Assembly (NCBI RefSeq): GCF_014200595.1
Contig: NZ_JACHCG010000001.1
Coordinates: 1,116,001-1,180,000, forward strand
Source of the DNA: Pedobacter cryoconitis
Lineage (GTDB): Bacteria; Bacteroidota; Bacteroidia; Sphingobacteriales; Sphingobacteriaceae
Direction of reading: 5' to 3'
Length of the DNA stretch: 64,000 nucleotides
Part shown: in pieces, positions 24,466-33,422 of the stretch
How positions within the stretch are numbered: the stretch's first letter is position 1
Layout: every line of letters starts with the position of its first letter
Notes under the pieces: model-generated
Databases searched by the model: none
What the model was told of the DNA's origin: nothing
What the model saw: the letters and a program-made list of their open reading frames with translations, nothing else
Position numbers and translations under genes: made by a program

Positions 24466-25869
24466 ATGAAAATCTTAAAATATATATTACTGCTGAGTGT
24501 GGTATGGATGTCATCCTGTAAAAAATTAGATGAAAACCCGCAATCCTTCATTTCACCCGTTAATTTCTATAAAACTAAAAATGATGCGCTTTCAGCCATC
24601 ACAGCGGTATATGCACCGGTTCGTTTAAATGGATTTGTAACCCGAAACTACGTGATACTTGGTGAAATTACTACGGACAACATGTTTCCCTTAAATAATA
24701 GTGCACCAAGGATTGAACTCAATACCTATGTGCATACTTCTCAGAATGGTATTTTACGCGAAACCTGGGATAACTTTTATATTGGCATAACCAGGGCGAA
24801 TGCTTCCATTAATAAAATACCAGGGATCAATATGGAAGAAGCATTACGTACCAGGTTAGTTGCTGAGGCTAAATTTTTAAGAGCATTTTACTACTATCAT
24901 CTGGTTAGGTTATTCGGAGATTTGCCTGTTGTTACTTCGGAGGTCAGTTCATTAGATCAGCTGACTTATCCTAAACGTGACCCCAGAGCTGATGTTTACA
25001 AGCAGATTATTGCAGACCTTACTGCTGTAGAAAATGTATTACCTGCCTCTTATAGTGGTGCAGATCGCGGCAGGGCAACCAGTGGCGCAGCAAAATCTTT
25101 TCTGGCCAGTGTATACTTAACCTTAAAACAATATCAGCAGGCTGCTGACAAAGCAAACGAAGTAATGACTTTGGCTGGTGCAGGTTATGGGTTATGGGAT
25201 ACTTATACGGATGTCTTTGACATTAAGAACGAATTTGGAAAAGAGGCCATTTTTGATGCACAATTTGTAAGTGGCCCGGGTGGACAAGGAGGGAATCTTA
25301 TTGCCTTTTTCGCCCAGGAAAATAATAGTGTAGGTGGGAGAGGTTTCGGATCATTCCAGCCAACCACAGATATTTATGATAGTTATACAGCCGCCGATAA
25401 ACGTAAAGCTGTTTTTTTTATCAAAGGTACTGACGGTAAATATTACGTGAATAAATGGATAGATGCTGATGCAACAACGGAAAACCAAAGTGATAATAAC
25501 TTTCCATTAATGCGTTATGCAGAAGTTGTGCTCACTTATGCAGAAGCCTATAATGAATTGAATAGTCCTGCTAACGGTAACCCGGCTTATAAAGCCGTCA
25601 ATAGCATCAGAAAAAGAGCTGGTCTGCCTGATCTCGAAAACTTGACGCAAGACGGTCTTCGGACTGCAATTCTGCAAGAGCGCAGATTAGAACTTGCTTT
25701 TGAAGGTAGCAGGTGGTTTGATCTGGTTCGTACTGGTAAACTTGTATCCACGCTAACTGCCAAAGGAACGACCAATGTGAGGGAGTATCATAACTTATTT
25801 CCTGTACCACAGTTTCCTTTGGGTGTAAATCCAAATCTGGCGCCTCAGAATCCAGGTTATACGCAATAA
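24466..25869 (+). CDS. SusD/RagB-family surface nutrient-binding lipoprotein
   Basis: This 467-residue protein begins with a lipoprotein signal (MKILKYILLLSVVWMSSC, lipobox cysteine at residue 18). It shows the SusD plan: an N-terminal TPR-like helical scaffold (AEAKFLRAFYYYHLVRLFGD) and a C-terminal RagB/SusD region (RYAEVVLTYAEAYNELN, RKRAGLP, ERRLELAFEGSRWFDLVRTG). It caps the SusC barrel at the cell surface and binds the substrate. It is translated from the same message as susC and is followed by a strong bidirectional terminator. Substrate cannot be inferred from sequence. Confidence 0.95.
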   Translation: MKILKYILLLSVVWMSSCKKLDENPQSFISPVNFYKTKNDALSAITAVYAPVRLNGFVTRNYVILGEITTDNMFPLNNSAPRIELNTYVHTSQNGILRETWDNFYIGITRANASINKIPGINMEEALRTRLVAEAKFLRAFYYYHLVRLFGDLPVVTSEVSSLDQLTYPKRDPRADVYKQIIADLTAVENVLPASYSGADRGRATSGAAKSFLASVYLTLKQYQQAADKANEVMTLAGAGYGLWDTYTDVFDIKNEFGKEAIFDAQFVSGPGGQGGNLIAFFAQENNSVGGRGFGSFQPTTDIYDSYTAADKRKAVFFIKGTDGKYYVNKWIDADATTENQSDNNFPLMRYAEVVLTYAEAYNELNSPANGNPAYKAVNSIRKRAGLPDLENLTQDGLRTAILQERRLELAFEGSRWFDLVRTGKLVSTLTAKGTTNVREYHNLFPVPQFPLGVNPNLAPQNPGYTQ

Positions 25870-25873
25870 AAAT

Positions 25874-25910
25874 AAAATCTCCCCTTGAATACGATTTAAG
25901 GGGAGATTTT
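25874..25910. terminator. Bidirectional intrinsic terminator
   Basis: A perfect 13-bp inverted repeat (AAAATCTCCCCTT and its complement) encloses an 11-nt loop, with A- and T-runs on the outer sides. It lies between the converging susD and aspartokinase genes and can serve both. Confidence 0.9.
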
Positions 25911-25921
25911 ACAGAATAGCT

Positions 25922-27298
25922 TTACTTCATCGCTTTATTCAATGCGATAATAGCCATTTTAAAATGTTCAGGTGCAATCAGGAACTGAATGTTTACTTTT
26001 CTTAATGCAAAACCTGCACTTTTGATATTTATATTGTTTTCGGTCAATGCATTTGCACTTTTGGCCAATAAACCAGGCTGATCCATATTGGTACCCAGCA
26101 AACAAACCATCGCAACTTTCTCTATCGTCACTTTCTCAAAATCATCCTCCAGTTTGCTGATCAGTTTTTTATTAAAATCGCGCGCCCATATCACAATAGA
26201 GATACTGTTTGCACTGGTCGCTTTAAAAGTATAACTCACTTTATGATCATAGAACGCCTGCATGATCTGTAAATCACTACCTACATTGCCAACCATCGAA
26301 GGGTCATATACATCTATCATCAATAGCTTATCAGTTCCGGTAATAACCTCTACGCGTTTATGTTCGCAAACAAATTCGCGTGTAATCAAAGTGCCCGGAT
26401 GTGACGGTTCAAATGTATTTTTAATCCTCAGATTGATACCGCTTACCTCCAATGGTTTTGAAGCCTTGGGATGGATTGCTTCCATACCTACATCTGCCAG
26501 CTGATCGGCAATATCGTAATTGGTATAACCGATCGGGGTACAATTTTCCAGTCCTACCAAAGCAGGATCAGCAGTAGACAAATGATATTCTTTATGGATA
26601 ATAGCTTCAGCCGGTCTTAGAAATTCTGCAATTTTACTGAAGGTAACCTCAGAATAACCTCTGTCAAACTCACGCATAATTCCTTCAGTACCTTTCGCAT
26701 AACCTGTCACAATACACAGTGTCTTTTTGAGCTCTATATTTTTAAAAGCATTTTTTATGCGCTGATCTATTGTAAAAGCACGGTGATCATCAAACCCACT
26801 CAAATCAACGAGTGCAGTATTGATGTTCATGTTCTGCAAAATATTGGTGAAATTAAAAGCCGAATGACTTTCACCAATTGAAGCTAATATTTCACGTGCC
26901 GCTTGCAATATCCCTTCTTTGCTCACGTAACCGGAAGCTAAAATATTAGCTAAATTTTCCAGATATTTCTGAGCCTGATTTACGTGGTTCTCAATAAACT
27001 GATCCGCAACAGCAAGATCCAATCCCAGGTCAACGTATTTTTTATTGATAGCTTTTAATTTGACAATCAAATCTTTAAGCGGGCGATGAAAATTCTGGTG
27101 TTTAGCGATACGGTGATAGACACCCGGAGCACCCGTTTTCTTGTTTTCAAGTAACAGATCGGTCACACCCGAGAATGCTGATACTACGAATATCCTGTTA
27201 TATAACTGATCGCCTGTACGTTCAAATAGAACAATATTTTTAATGACATCCTGCAAGGCACTCATAGAAGTGCCGCCAATTTTTTCTACTGTTAACAT
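25922..27298 (-). CDS. Aspartokinase, resembling the ectoine-associated type
   Basis: Aspartate kinase phosphorylates aspartate, the first step toward aspartate semialdehyde and hence Lys, Thr, Met and Dab. The protein has 458 residues. The kinase core starts LTVEKIGGTSMSALQDVI rather than the usual KFGGTSV; from memory this start resembles the Ask_Ect group linked to ectoine genes. Further kinase signatures are SAFSGVTDLLL, GFDDHRAFTIDQR, RGYSEVTFSKIAEFLRPAEA and AIHPKASKPL. Two C-terminal ACT-type regulatory segments follow (LLMIDVYDPSMVGNVGSDLQ; AMVCLLGTNMDQPGLLAKSA). It is monocistronic and about 5 kb from the EctB-like gene, on the opposite strand. A precursor role for Dab is an inference; it could instead be a general biosynthetic enzyme. 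Confidence 0.9.
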   Translation of the reverse strand: MLTVEKIGGTSMSALQDVIKNIVLFERTGDQLYNRIFVVSAFSGVTDLLLENKKTGAPGVYHRIAKHQNFHRPLKDLIVKLKAINKKYVDLGLDLAVADQFIENHVNQAQKYLENLANILASGYVSKEGILQAAREILASIGESHSAFNFTNILQNMNINTALVDLSGFDDHRAFTIDQRIKNAFKNIELKKTLCIVTGYAKGTEGIMREFDRGYSEVTFSKIAEFLRPAEAIIHKEYHLSTADPALVGLENCTPIGYTNYDIADQLADVGMEAIHPKASKPLEVSGINLRIKNTFEPSHPGTLITREFVCEHKRVEVITGTDKLLMIDVYDPSMVGNVGSDLQIMQAFYDHKVSYTFKATSANSISIVIWARDFNKKLISKLEDDFEKVTIEKVAMVCLLGTNMDQPGLLAKSANALTENNINIKSAGFALRKVNIQFLIAPEHFKMAIIALNKAMK

Positions 27299-27365
27299 CT
27301 AATATAATTTATTATACCAGGATTTTGCTGGTTCTTTTGTTTAGTTTTCCGCCTAAAATACAGGA

Positions 27366-27725
27366 TTATTTTGATAGTTTTTCTACTCCCAGTTCAACTG
27401 AATCAAGGAAATTGATCTGTCTGCCTTTATTGCTTTCAAAAATGAAATCTTTGATGCTTTGACCCGGAAATCTGATGAATTCCCCAACGATGACCAACCT
27501 TACTCTATAGTTGGAAAACTTTTGAAGAATTTCTCCTGCAATACCTGTTTTCAGGTCAAAGAAATCAGGTGTGATATTTTTCTCGTGGATGATAATTTTA
27601 TCGAAATCCTGGTAATAAAGATCAACTAATAATTGAAGGCCTTCTCCGGGGTTGTGAACCAAAATTTCTTCTGCTCTTATTTCTGCTATTTTATGGTCAC
27701 CAATCTGGTGTATTTCTATATTCAT
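27366..27725 (-). CDS. DUF4180 protein
   Basis: A 119-residue soluble protein with the features I associate with DUF4180: LLVDLYYQDFDKIIIHEKNI, the central TPDFFDLKTGIAGEILQKFS, and RVRLVIVGEFIRFPG. No signal peptide or membrane segment is visible. Function is not known. It lies 67 bp upstream of the aspartokinase on the same strand and could share its message, but no functional link is evident. Confidence 0.8.
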   Translation of the reverse strand: MNIEIHQIGDHKIAEIRAEEILVHNPGEGLQLLVDLYYQDFDKIIIHEKNITPDFFDLKTGIAGEILQKFSNYRVRLVIVGEFIRFPGQSIKDFIFESNKGRQINFLDSVELGVEKLSK

Positions 27726-27856
27726 GGTTTTTTAAGTCAAAATATTATTCCGCTATCAACCGATAAACAGAAAGAGGTAAGATAAAAAAAATCTGATGAA
27801 TAAGGTCTTGCGAAAAAATTGATAAATTAGTTTATCTAAGAATTAACAGACCAAAT

Positions 27857-29872
27857 ATGTCCGGTTCAAAAACATTGTTGTATTTATTGTTTCCTTGTTT
27901 TGCATTTTTGTTCAGTTGTAAAAGTAAAAATCAGCTACCGGATCACAGGGATATAACCCTGCTCAGAAATAAGGGCTATAATTTGCGATTTACAGATACC
28001 ACAAAATCCTTAGCTTATCAGCAAACTGCGCTGATCATCGCAAAAAAAGAAAATAAAGCAGAAGAAATTTCGATTAGTTATGCGCTGCTATCCCTTTTTT
28101 ACAAAAAGAAGTTTCAAACCAATAAAGCACAACTTTATGCTGATAGTTCTTATTACTTAGCGGCGCAGCTAAAATCTTCCCGCGCTATGGGTTATGCTTA
28201 TATGGCTACAGGATTGTTGAATTCTTTTTTTAGCGAAACAGATCAGGCTATAAATCAATTGATATTAGCTTATCAAAATTTCAGACAGCCCGGCGACTAT
28301 GCAAATATGGCCAGGGTAGCAAGTGAGATTTCGAATCTTTATGCTGATAAAGATGCAGTAAAACAAAAGAAGTATGTGACATTAGCTTTGAATGCAGCTG
28401 CGAAGACTAATTCAGAAGATGAAAAACTTTATGTCCGTCTTTCTTATGGGAATTTTCTCATTGCTGAAAAGAGAAAAAATCCATTTTTATCGGCAGATAC
28501 TGCTGTCAATTATTTCAAAGAGACGATCCGTCAAATAGAAAAGCATCCTGATCAGATTTACACGAAATCAAATATGGCAGTTCCCTACCTTAACCTGGCT
28601 GTGCTCTATTTTGAGAATCCATTTCCAGGAAGTGAACCCTTATTCCTGCAACAACTGGATCAGGCACTAGTTATTGCCAGGCAATATAATATCCGTAATG
28701 TATATCGTAATTCTTTGGGGCTTAAGGGAGAATATTATATCCAAAAAAAGGACTATACAACTGCTGGCAGATTATTTAAGGAAGGGATTGCTTATCAGGA
28801 AGCTATGCCTTACCATGACTATTATACGTTATCTCAGTTTTATGCTGCAATGAAGAAACTGGCCATACTTCAGCAAGATTATAAAAGTTATGAGCTATAT
28901 GACAGAGGATTTATGAAATACAATGCTTTTGAATATAACGAAGCAACCGCAAAGGCGTTACAAAATGCGGATGTTCGTTTTGAGTCTTCCCAAAAAGCAA
29001 AAATGATTAAGACTTTAGAGAAAGAAAATAAGCTGCAACGCAGTAATAAATGGTTTGGCTATGGTACAGCTTTTCTGCTGGCTATTGGTTTATTATTTAT
29101 GTTTCGTTCCTATTACTTCAGGCAAAAATATTATATACAAAACGAAACGATTTTCAGAGATCAACAGAAGAATGCTGAACTGCGATTACAATTAGAAAAG
29201 CTGCAAACAGCTGCTGCCACATCCGAAAAACTTTCCATAGAACGCAGATTGTTGCAATCACAAATAAACCCGCATTTTGTATTTAATGCGCTGGGCAATA
29301 TTCAAAGCTTCATTTTACAGAACGACACCCGGAATGCTGTTCTTTATTTAGCAAAATTCTCTAAATTGATGCGTCAGATCTTAGAATTCACTACCAGGGA
29401 ATTTATTCCGTTGAAAGATGAAATAGATAGTTTGAGAAACTATATTGAATTGCAGCAACTCCGTTTAAATAATAGTTTTGATTATACAATTATTGATCAG
29501 GGAATAGAAGCCGGTATTTCCATTCCTCCGATGCTGATACAACCATTTGTAGAAAATGCAATTGAACATGGTTTAAAGCCATTGCCAGCAACGAAAAGAG
29601 GAGATCTTCAGCTTGCATTTTCTCTGACTGAGAATAACACGTATATTTCATGTACGCTAACTGATAATGGGGTGGGGATTAACTTTTCGATGTCAAATAA
29701 GGTGAAAAATAAGCTTGAATATCAGCACAGATCAATGGGGACTTTAATTACAAAAGAAAGATTGACTAGTGAAGGTAGTATTTATGGCTTTAGCATTGAT
29801 GAAATGAAGAATGATCAGGGACAAATATCAGGAACAACTGCGGTAATTAAGATTCCTTTTATCAAGGTATAA
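27857..29872 (+). CDS. LytS-type sensor histidine kinase with TPR sensor region
   Basis: This 671-residue protein starts with a lipoprotein-like signal (LLFPCFAFLFSCKSK). About 370 residues of TPR-like helices follow, then one membrane segment (WFGYGTAFLLAIGLLFMF, about 398-415), a coiled coil, and a His_kinase domain of the LytS/YehU class. The phospho-acceptor is His473 in QSQINPHFVFNALGNIQSFI. The ATPase part contains PPMLIQPFVENAIEHGLKPL and DNGVGI. This architecture (extracytoplasmic TPR plus short-type kinase) is common in Bacteroidota. It pairs with the LytTR regulator that starts 24 bp downstream. The signal sensed is unknown. The kinase order and TPR call are clear; whether the N-terminus is lipidated is less so. 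Confidence 0.93.
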   Translation: MSGSKTLLYLLFPCFAFLFSCKSKNQLPDHRDITLLRNKGYNLRFTDTTKSLAYQQTALIIAKKENKAEEISISYALLSLFYKKKFQTNKAQLYADSSYYLAAQLKSSRAMGYAYMATGLLNSFFSETDQAINQLILAYQNFRQPGDYANMARVASEISNLYADKDAVKQKKYVTLALNAAAKTNSEDEKLYVRLSYGNFLIAEKRKNPFLSADTAVNYFKETIRQIEKHPDQIYTKSNMAVPYLNLAVLYFENPFPGSEPLFLQQLDQALVIARQYNIRNVYRNSLGLKGEYYIQKKDYTTAGRLFKEGIAYQEAMPYHDYYTLSQFYAAMKKLAILQQDYKSYELYDRGFMKYNAFEYNEATAKALQNADVRFESSQKAKMIKTLEKENKLQRSNKWFGYGTAFLLAIGLLFMFRSYYFRQKYYIQNETIFRDQQKNAELRLQLEKLQTAAATSEKLSIERRLLQSQINPHFVFNALGNIQSFILQNDTRNAVLYLAKFSKLMRQILEFTTREFIPLKDEIDSLRNYIELQQLRLNNSFDYTIIDQGIEAGISIPPMLIQPFVENAIEHGLKPLPATKRGDLQLAFSLTENNTYISCTLTDNGVGINFSMSNKVKNKLEYQHRSMGTLITKERLTSEGSIYGFSIDEMKNDQGQISGTTAVIKIPFIKV

Positions 29873-29896
29873 TATTTATATAAACCATTATCATAA

Positions 29897-30634
29897 GTGT
29901 ATAAAGCAATACTAATAGAAGATGAACATAAGCTGCGGGAAGCCTTATTTTTAATGCTGCAAATGGTTGCTCCCGAAAAAGTAAATGTAATTGCAGTCGC
30001 AGAAAGTGTTTCTACAGCGGTTGAGTTAATTGATGAATTGCAGCCTGATCTGGTTTTTATGGATATCCAGTTAAAAGATGGCAGTGGCTTTGACGTTTTA
30101 GAGCAATGCGTATTTAAAAAGTTCCATATCATATTTACTACTGCCTATCATAATTATGCTATCCGTGCTTTTAAATGCAGTGCTATTGATTATTTACTTA
30201 AGCCAGTAGATCCATCAGAACTAAGGGCAGCTATAGAAAAAATCGGTCTTCTGGAACAGAAGTTTTTAAGCAACATACAGTTAACTGCTTTACAGAATAG
30301 CCTTGGTAAATCATCAACTGGCAGGATTTCACTGGCTACACAAGAAGGCCTGCACCTGGTTTCACTAAATGATATTATTTACTGTCAGACTTCGGGTTCT
30401 TATACCACATTTAATTTGTGTGATGGAAGAGCAATAATTGTATCCAAACCATTAAAGAATTACGAAGAACAGCTAACGCTTCCGGATTTCTTTAGAATAC
30501 ATCAATCTTACCTGGTTAACCTGTCTTTCGTAGACACCTATTTAAAAGACGGCATAGTTATTCTGAAAGACAAAACAGAGCTCCCTGTAGCACAGCGTAA
30601 AAAAGATGAATTTCTCAGGCTGATCAGATTGTAG
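29897..30634 (+). CDS. LytTR-family response regulator
   Basis: This 245-residue regulator has a receiver domain (AILIEDEHKLREALFLML, phospho-acceptor Asp56 in LVFMDIQLKDGSGFD, switch region TTAYHNYAIRAFKCSAIDYL, KPVDP) followed by a LytTR DNA-binding domain (residues about 145-245; LNDIIYCQTSGSYTTFNL, FFRIHQSYLVNL, LPVAQRKKDEFLRLI). A GTG start is chosen because it places the receiver's first strand at the correct distance. It forms an operon with the upstream kinase. Its target genes are not evident; the SPFH operon 116 bp downstream is a candidate by position only. Confidence 0.94.
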   Translation: MYKAILIEDEHKLREALFLMLQMVAPEKVNVIAVAESVSTAVELIDELQPDLVFMDIQLKDGSGFDVLEQCVFKKFHIIFTTAYHNYAIRAFKCSAIDYLLKPVDPSELRAAIEKIGLLEQKFLSNIQLTALQNSLGKSSTGRISLATQEGLHLVSLNDIIYCQTSGSYTTFNLCDGRAIIVSKPLKNYEEQLTLPDFFRIHQSYLVNLSFVDTYLKDGIVILKDKTELPVAQRKKDEFLRLIRL

Positions 30635-30750
30635 TCATAAATCATCGGATACAAGGCCAATCCCTGCGTATACAAATCCGCGGATAAAAGTATTGATTAT
30701 CGTTTTACATTCATCTTAAATCTGTTTTATTAGTTATAAACTCCTGAAAG

Positions 30751-31692
30751 ATGAAACTTCCTTTTATAGAGATCATAGCATCTGTTACCCCGGATCCAAA
30801 CTTGCTGATGTGGAAATTTCCAGATGCAGATCAGGAGATTAAGAACGGCGCAGCGCTCATTGTAAGAGAAAGCCAATCTGCAATTTTACTTCATGAAGGG
30901 CAGGTTGCAGACACTTTTACTGCTGGAAAATATAACCTGAAGACAGAAAACATTCCCATACTCACAAGGCTTAAAGGTTGGAAATATGGTTTTGAAAGTC
31001 CCTTTAAAGCTGATGTCTATTTCTTTAATACCCATCAATTCGTTAATCTTAAGTGGGGCACACCTGCACCCGTACTGATGAGAGATCCGGGGTTTGGGCA
31101 GGTGAGGATCCGTTCCTTTGGTACCTATAACATCCGGATTGCGGATGTCGCAAAATTCTTTAAGGAATATGCCGGCACTTACCCCCGGCTGACCATTGCC
31201 GAACTGGAATTGCAGCTACGTGATTTTATTGCACCCAAATTTGCGGAGGTACTTGCAAAGGCTGATATAGCTGTATTGGATGCCGCAGGAAATATTTCTG
31301 AATTAAACCAGAAAATACAGCCAGTTATTCAGTTATACTTTACCGATCTGGGATTGGAGGCCACTCAATTTACAATTACCAGTGTTACTTTACCCGAAGA
31401 GGTGCTGAAACATTATGACCAGATTACTGGTATGAATATGGTGACGGATATGAATAAATATGCTCAGTTTAGTGTGGCAAGTGCAATGGATAAAGAAAAT
31501 TCCGCCATGGGAGAAGCTGCCCGGAATGCGGTAGCCATGGGGATGATTATCAATCAGACAAACCCCGCAGTTCCACAGCCGGCAGAAGACATACCGTCCA
31601 GGCTCAAAAAACTAAAAGATCTTTTTGAAGCACAGTTAATTACAGAGGCAGAGTATTCGGCTAAAAAAGAAGAATTACTCAATTTATTATAA
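30751..31692 (+). CDS. SPFH-domain protein with SHOCT tail (YdjI/virion-core-like)
   Basis: A 313-residue protein whose N-terminal two thirds match the SPFH group annotated as YdjI or 'virion core protein' (MLWKFPDADQEIKNGAALIV; ESQSAILLHEGQVADTFTAG; the VYFFNTHQFVNLKWGTPAPV region). It ends in a SHOCT helix pair (SRLKKLKDLFEAQLITEAEY). There is no signal peptide or membrane segment, so membrane association would be peripheral. It is first in a tightly spaced four-gene operon with two zinc-ribbon proteins. In Bacillus, relatives act with YdjG/YdjH and PspA at stressed membranes. No PspA-like gene is seen here, so a similar role is only an inference. Confidence 0.88.
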   Translation: MKLPFIEIIASVTPDPNLLMWKFPDADQEIKNGAALIVRESQSAILLHEGQVADTFTAGKYNLKTENIPILTRLKGWKYGFESPFKADVYFFNTHQFVNLKWGTPAPVLMRDPGFGQVRIRSFGTYNIRIADVAKFFKEYAGTYPRLTIAELELQLRDFIAPKFAEVLAKADIAVLDAAGNISELNQKIQPVIQLYFTDLGLEATQFTITSVTLPEEVLKHYDQITGMNMVTDMNKYAQFSVASAMDKENSAMGEAARNAVAMGMIINQTNPAVPQPAEDIPSRLKKLKDLFEAQLITEAEYSAKKEELLNLL

Positions 31693-31704
31693 GGAATTGC
31701 AGAG

Positions 31705-31953
31705 ATGGGAGAAGACGAAAAAAAAAGGACATTATCCTACCTCGGGAAGTTGAAACAGCGGGCAGTCAATCAAGAGAATTATGGCGGGGAGTTCAAAATG
31801 GAAGAGGCTAAGATGGAGACGCGTGATTGTCCGGAATGTGGTGCGGGCCGTGCTTTTCAAAAGGGGCTTACGATCTGCGCTTATTGCGGTTTTAAGTTTA
31901 TGGATATCAAGCTCACTAATGGTATGTATATCAAAAAAGAAAATAACTCATAG
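31705..31953 (+). CDS. Small zinc-ribbon protein
   Basis: An 82-residue soluble protein with one zinc-ribbon (CPECGAGRAFQKGLTICAYC, four cysteines in the C-x2-C...C-x2-C pattern, residues about 43-62) preceded by a charged N-terminus. It starts 12 bp after the SPFH gene and ends 3 bp before the next gene, so co-translation is likely. It may be an adaptor for the SPFH protein. No enzymatic motif is present. Confidence 0.8.
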   Translation: MGEDEKKRTLSYLGKLKQRAVNQENYGGEFKMEEAKMETRDCPECGAGRAFQKGLTICAYCGFKFMDIKLTNGMYIKKENNS

Positions 31954-31956
31954 CTC

Positions 31957-32790
31957 ATGTTTGGTCTGTTCGATAAAAAATATAATAACCCGGAGCTGCT
32001 TGAAACTATCAGTCAAACACAGGAAAAATGGTTCGCTTTTCTGGATAAGCTGGAACAGCGGATGGATGAATTATGCAGTTCAGCATTGCCAGAGATCCGC
32101 GAGGTTTTTAACCAGGATAAAGATCCCTATAAGCGTGCACATGGTCATATGCTGCTAGGCATTCGCGGACAAATCAGTCAGATGCGCAACAAGGCCAACG
32201 CGGTAAGAGAAGAGAAAATAACTCATTTTATCGACGTGGTTAAAGCCGGACTTCCGGATTTCATTTCTTTCTCTGGACGGGAATATCATGATAAGCTGAT
32301 GGTTTTCAGAATAAACTGCATTAACAGGCATCAGATTTTTGAAGATAAAATAGCGCGTTATAATACTTTACTAGAGCAAGCCACGGGCGGACAGGATCTG
32401 GAAACTGCCTATCAGCAAGAACTTGAAGCATTTGAAAATATCCGGAATAAGTTTAGCTGTAAACAATGCGGTGGCCAGCTCACTATTTCAAAGATATTTT
32501 TCATTGCGGCTTATATCACTTGTCCATATTGCCAGACGCAGAATACTTTCACGCCTTCTACTGGCGCACAAATGGTATTACATCGGGCACGGAGCCTTGC
32601 AGAGCAGCGTACCGCGCATCTGCTTAAGTTTTACGAAGAAAGCAAACCTGAAAATAAGTCTTTGTACCGGCAATATCTGCGTGCGATGTTCAATGAATGG
32701 AACAAAATTGTGCCAGATATGACCGAAGAAAATGAGAAGTTTTATCAACGAATGTTACAAGATCATTTGAATTCAATTCATCATTATTAA
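31957..32790 (+). CDS. Helical zinc-ribbon protein of the SPFH operon
   Basis: A 277-residue protein without signal peptide. Residues about 1-160 are helical and charged (LFDKKYNNPELLETISQTQE; ALPEIREVFNQDKDPYKRAH). A zinc ribbon lies in the middle (CKQCGGQL ... CPYCQTQN), followed by another helical segment rich in Arg and Glu. The ribbon resembles the one in the preceding small protein, suggesting a related binding role. I do not recognise a named family. Position in the operon suggests a partner of the SPFH protein, comparable to YdjG/YdjH in Bacillus, without sequence proof. Confidence 0.75.
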   Translation: MFGLFDKKYNNPELLETISQTQEKWFAFLDKLEQRMDELCSSALPEIREVFNQDKDPYKRAHGHMLLGIRGQISQMRNKANAVREEKITHFIDVVKAGLPDFISFSGREYHDKLMVFRINCINRHQIFEDKIARYNTLLEQATGGQDLETAYQQELEAFENIRNKFSCKQCGGQLTISKIFFIAAYITCPYCQTQNTFTPSTGAQMVLHRARSLAEQRTAHLLKFYEESKPENKSLYRQYLRAMFNEWNKIVPDMTEENEKFYQRMLQDHLNSIHHY

Positions 32791-32801
32791 ATAAAAATCA
32801 T

Positions 32802-33371
32802 ATGTCAGAAAATCCATTATTAGCACCTGTTCACGGTATTACTTTAGAAGATTACAGTGCAGCGTGCGCGAAAATAGGAAGCGGTTTAAGTGAAACTGCT
32901 ATCGCAAAAGCTTTAGGAGTAGAATTACCTGTATGGGAGGAAGCCAATTTGCTTTGGCCGGAAAGGATGAAGCAAGATGCTACCTATCATATTATAACGC
33001 TGTTTGGCCAGTACTTTGGTGATGCTGATCAGCACCCAAAGCTTGGAAACTTAAAACCAGAACTTTCTGCCGGAGGATCCGGGAATATAGAAAAGATTAA
33101 AGCTGATAAAGACTTTTATCAGGAACTGGAAGTTGCCAGGCAAGTAGCTTATGATTATGGGCACGATGGGGCACAGTGGATCGCTGATCAGTATGGTATT
33201 TCGATTGGAGATTTTCAGATTGCTGCCGCGAAATGGAGTGAGCAGGTTCATCAGGATATTCAGACCGATTATGAAGAATATAATCAAACACAGGCAGCCT
33301 ACAGGAAAAAATATGAACAACAATTTGCTGATGCCCAGGGAGGGAATGTAGCCGACGATATTGATTTCTAA
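32802..33371 (+). CDS. Unrecognised soluble protein with two similar helical segments
   Basis: A 189-residue acidic protein, last gene of the SPFH operon. Two related stretches can be seen: LEDYSAACAKIGSGLSETAI ... VWEEANLLWPERM and FYQELEVARQVAYDYGHDGA ... FQIAAAKWSEQV. Each runs from a Tyr/Ala-rich helix to a 'V/I-x-V/I-W/F-xxA-xxxW' end, which suggests an ancient internal duplication. There are no cysteines and no signal peptide. I assign no function. Confidence 0.7.
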   Translation: MSENPLLAPVHGITLEDYSAACAKIGSGLSETAIAKALGVELPVWEEANLLWPERMKQDATYHIITLFGQYFGDADQHPKLGNLKPELSAGGSGNIEKIKADKDFYQELEVARQVAYDYGHDGAQWIADQYGISIGDFQIAAAKWSEQVHQDIQTDYEEYNQTQAAYRKKYEQQFADAQGGNVADDIDF

Positions 33372-33422
33372 ATGAGTTGGATAACTCTGTTTTATTTAAG
33401 ATGTTCAGCTGGTTTTATAGCT

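Noticed and set aside
31781..32158. A 125-codon frame overlapping the zinc-ribbon genes
   Set aside because: It overlaps two genes with clear cysteine motifs in another frame and its own translation has no recognisable features.
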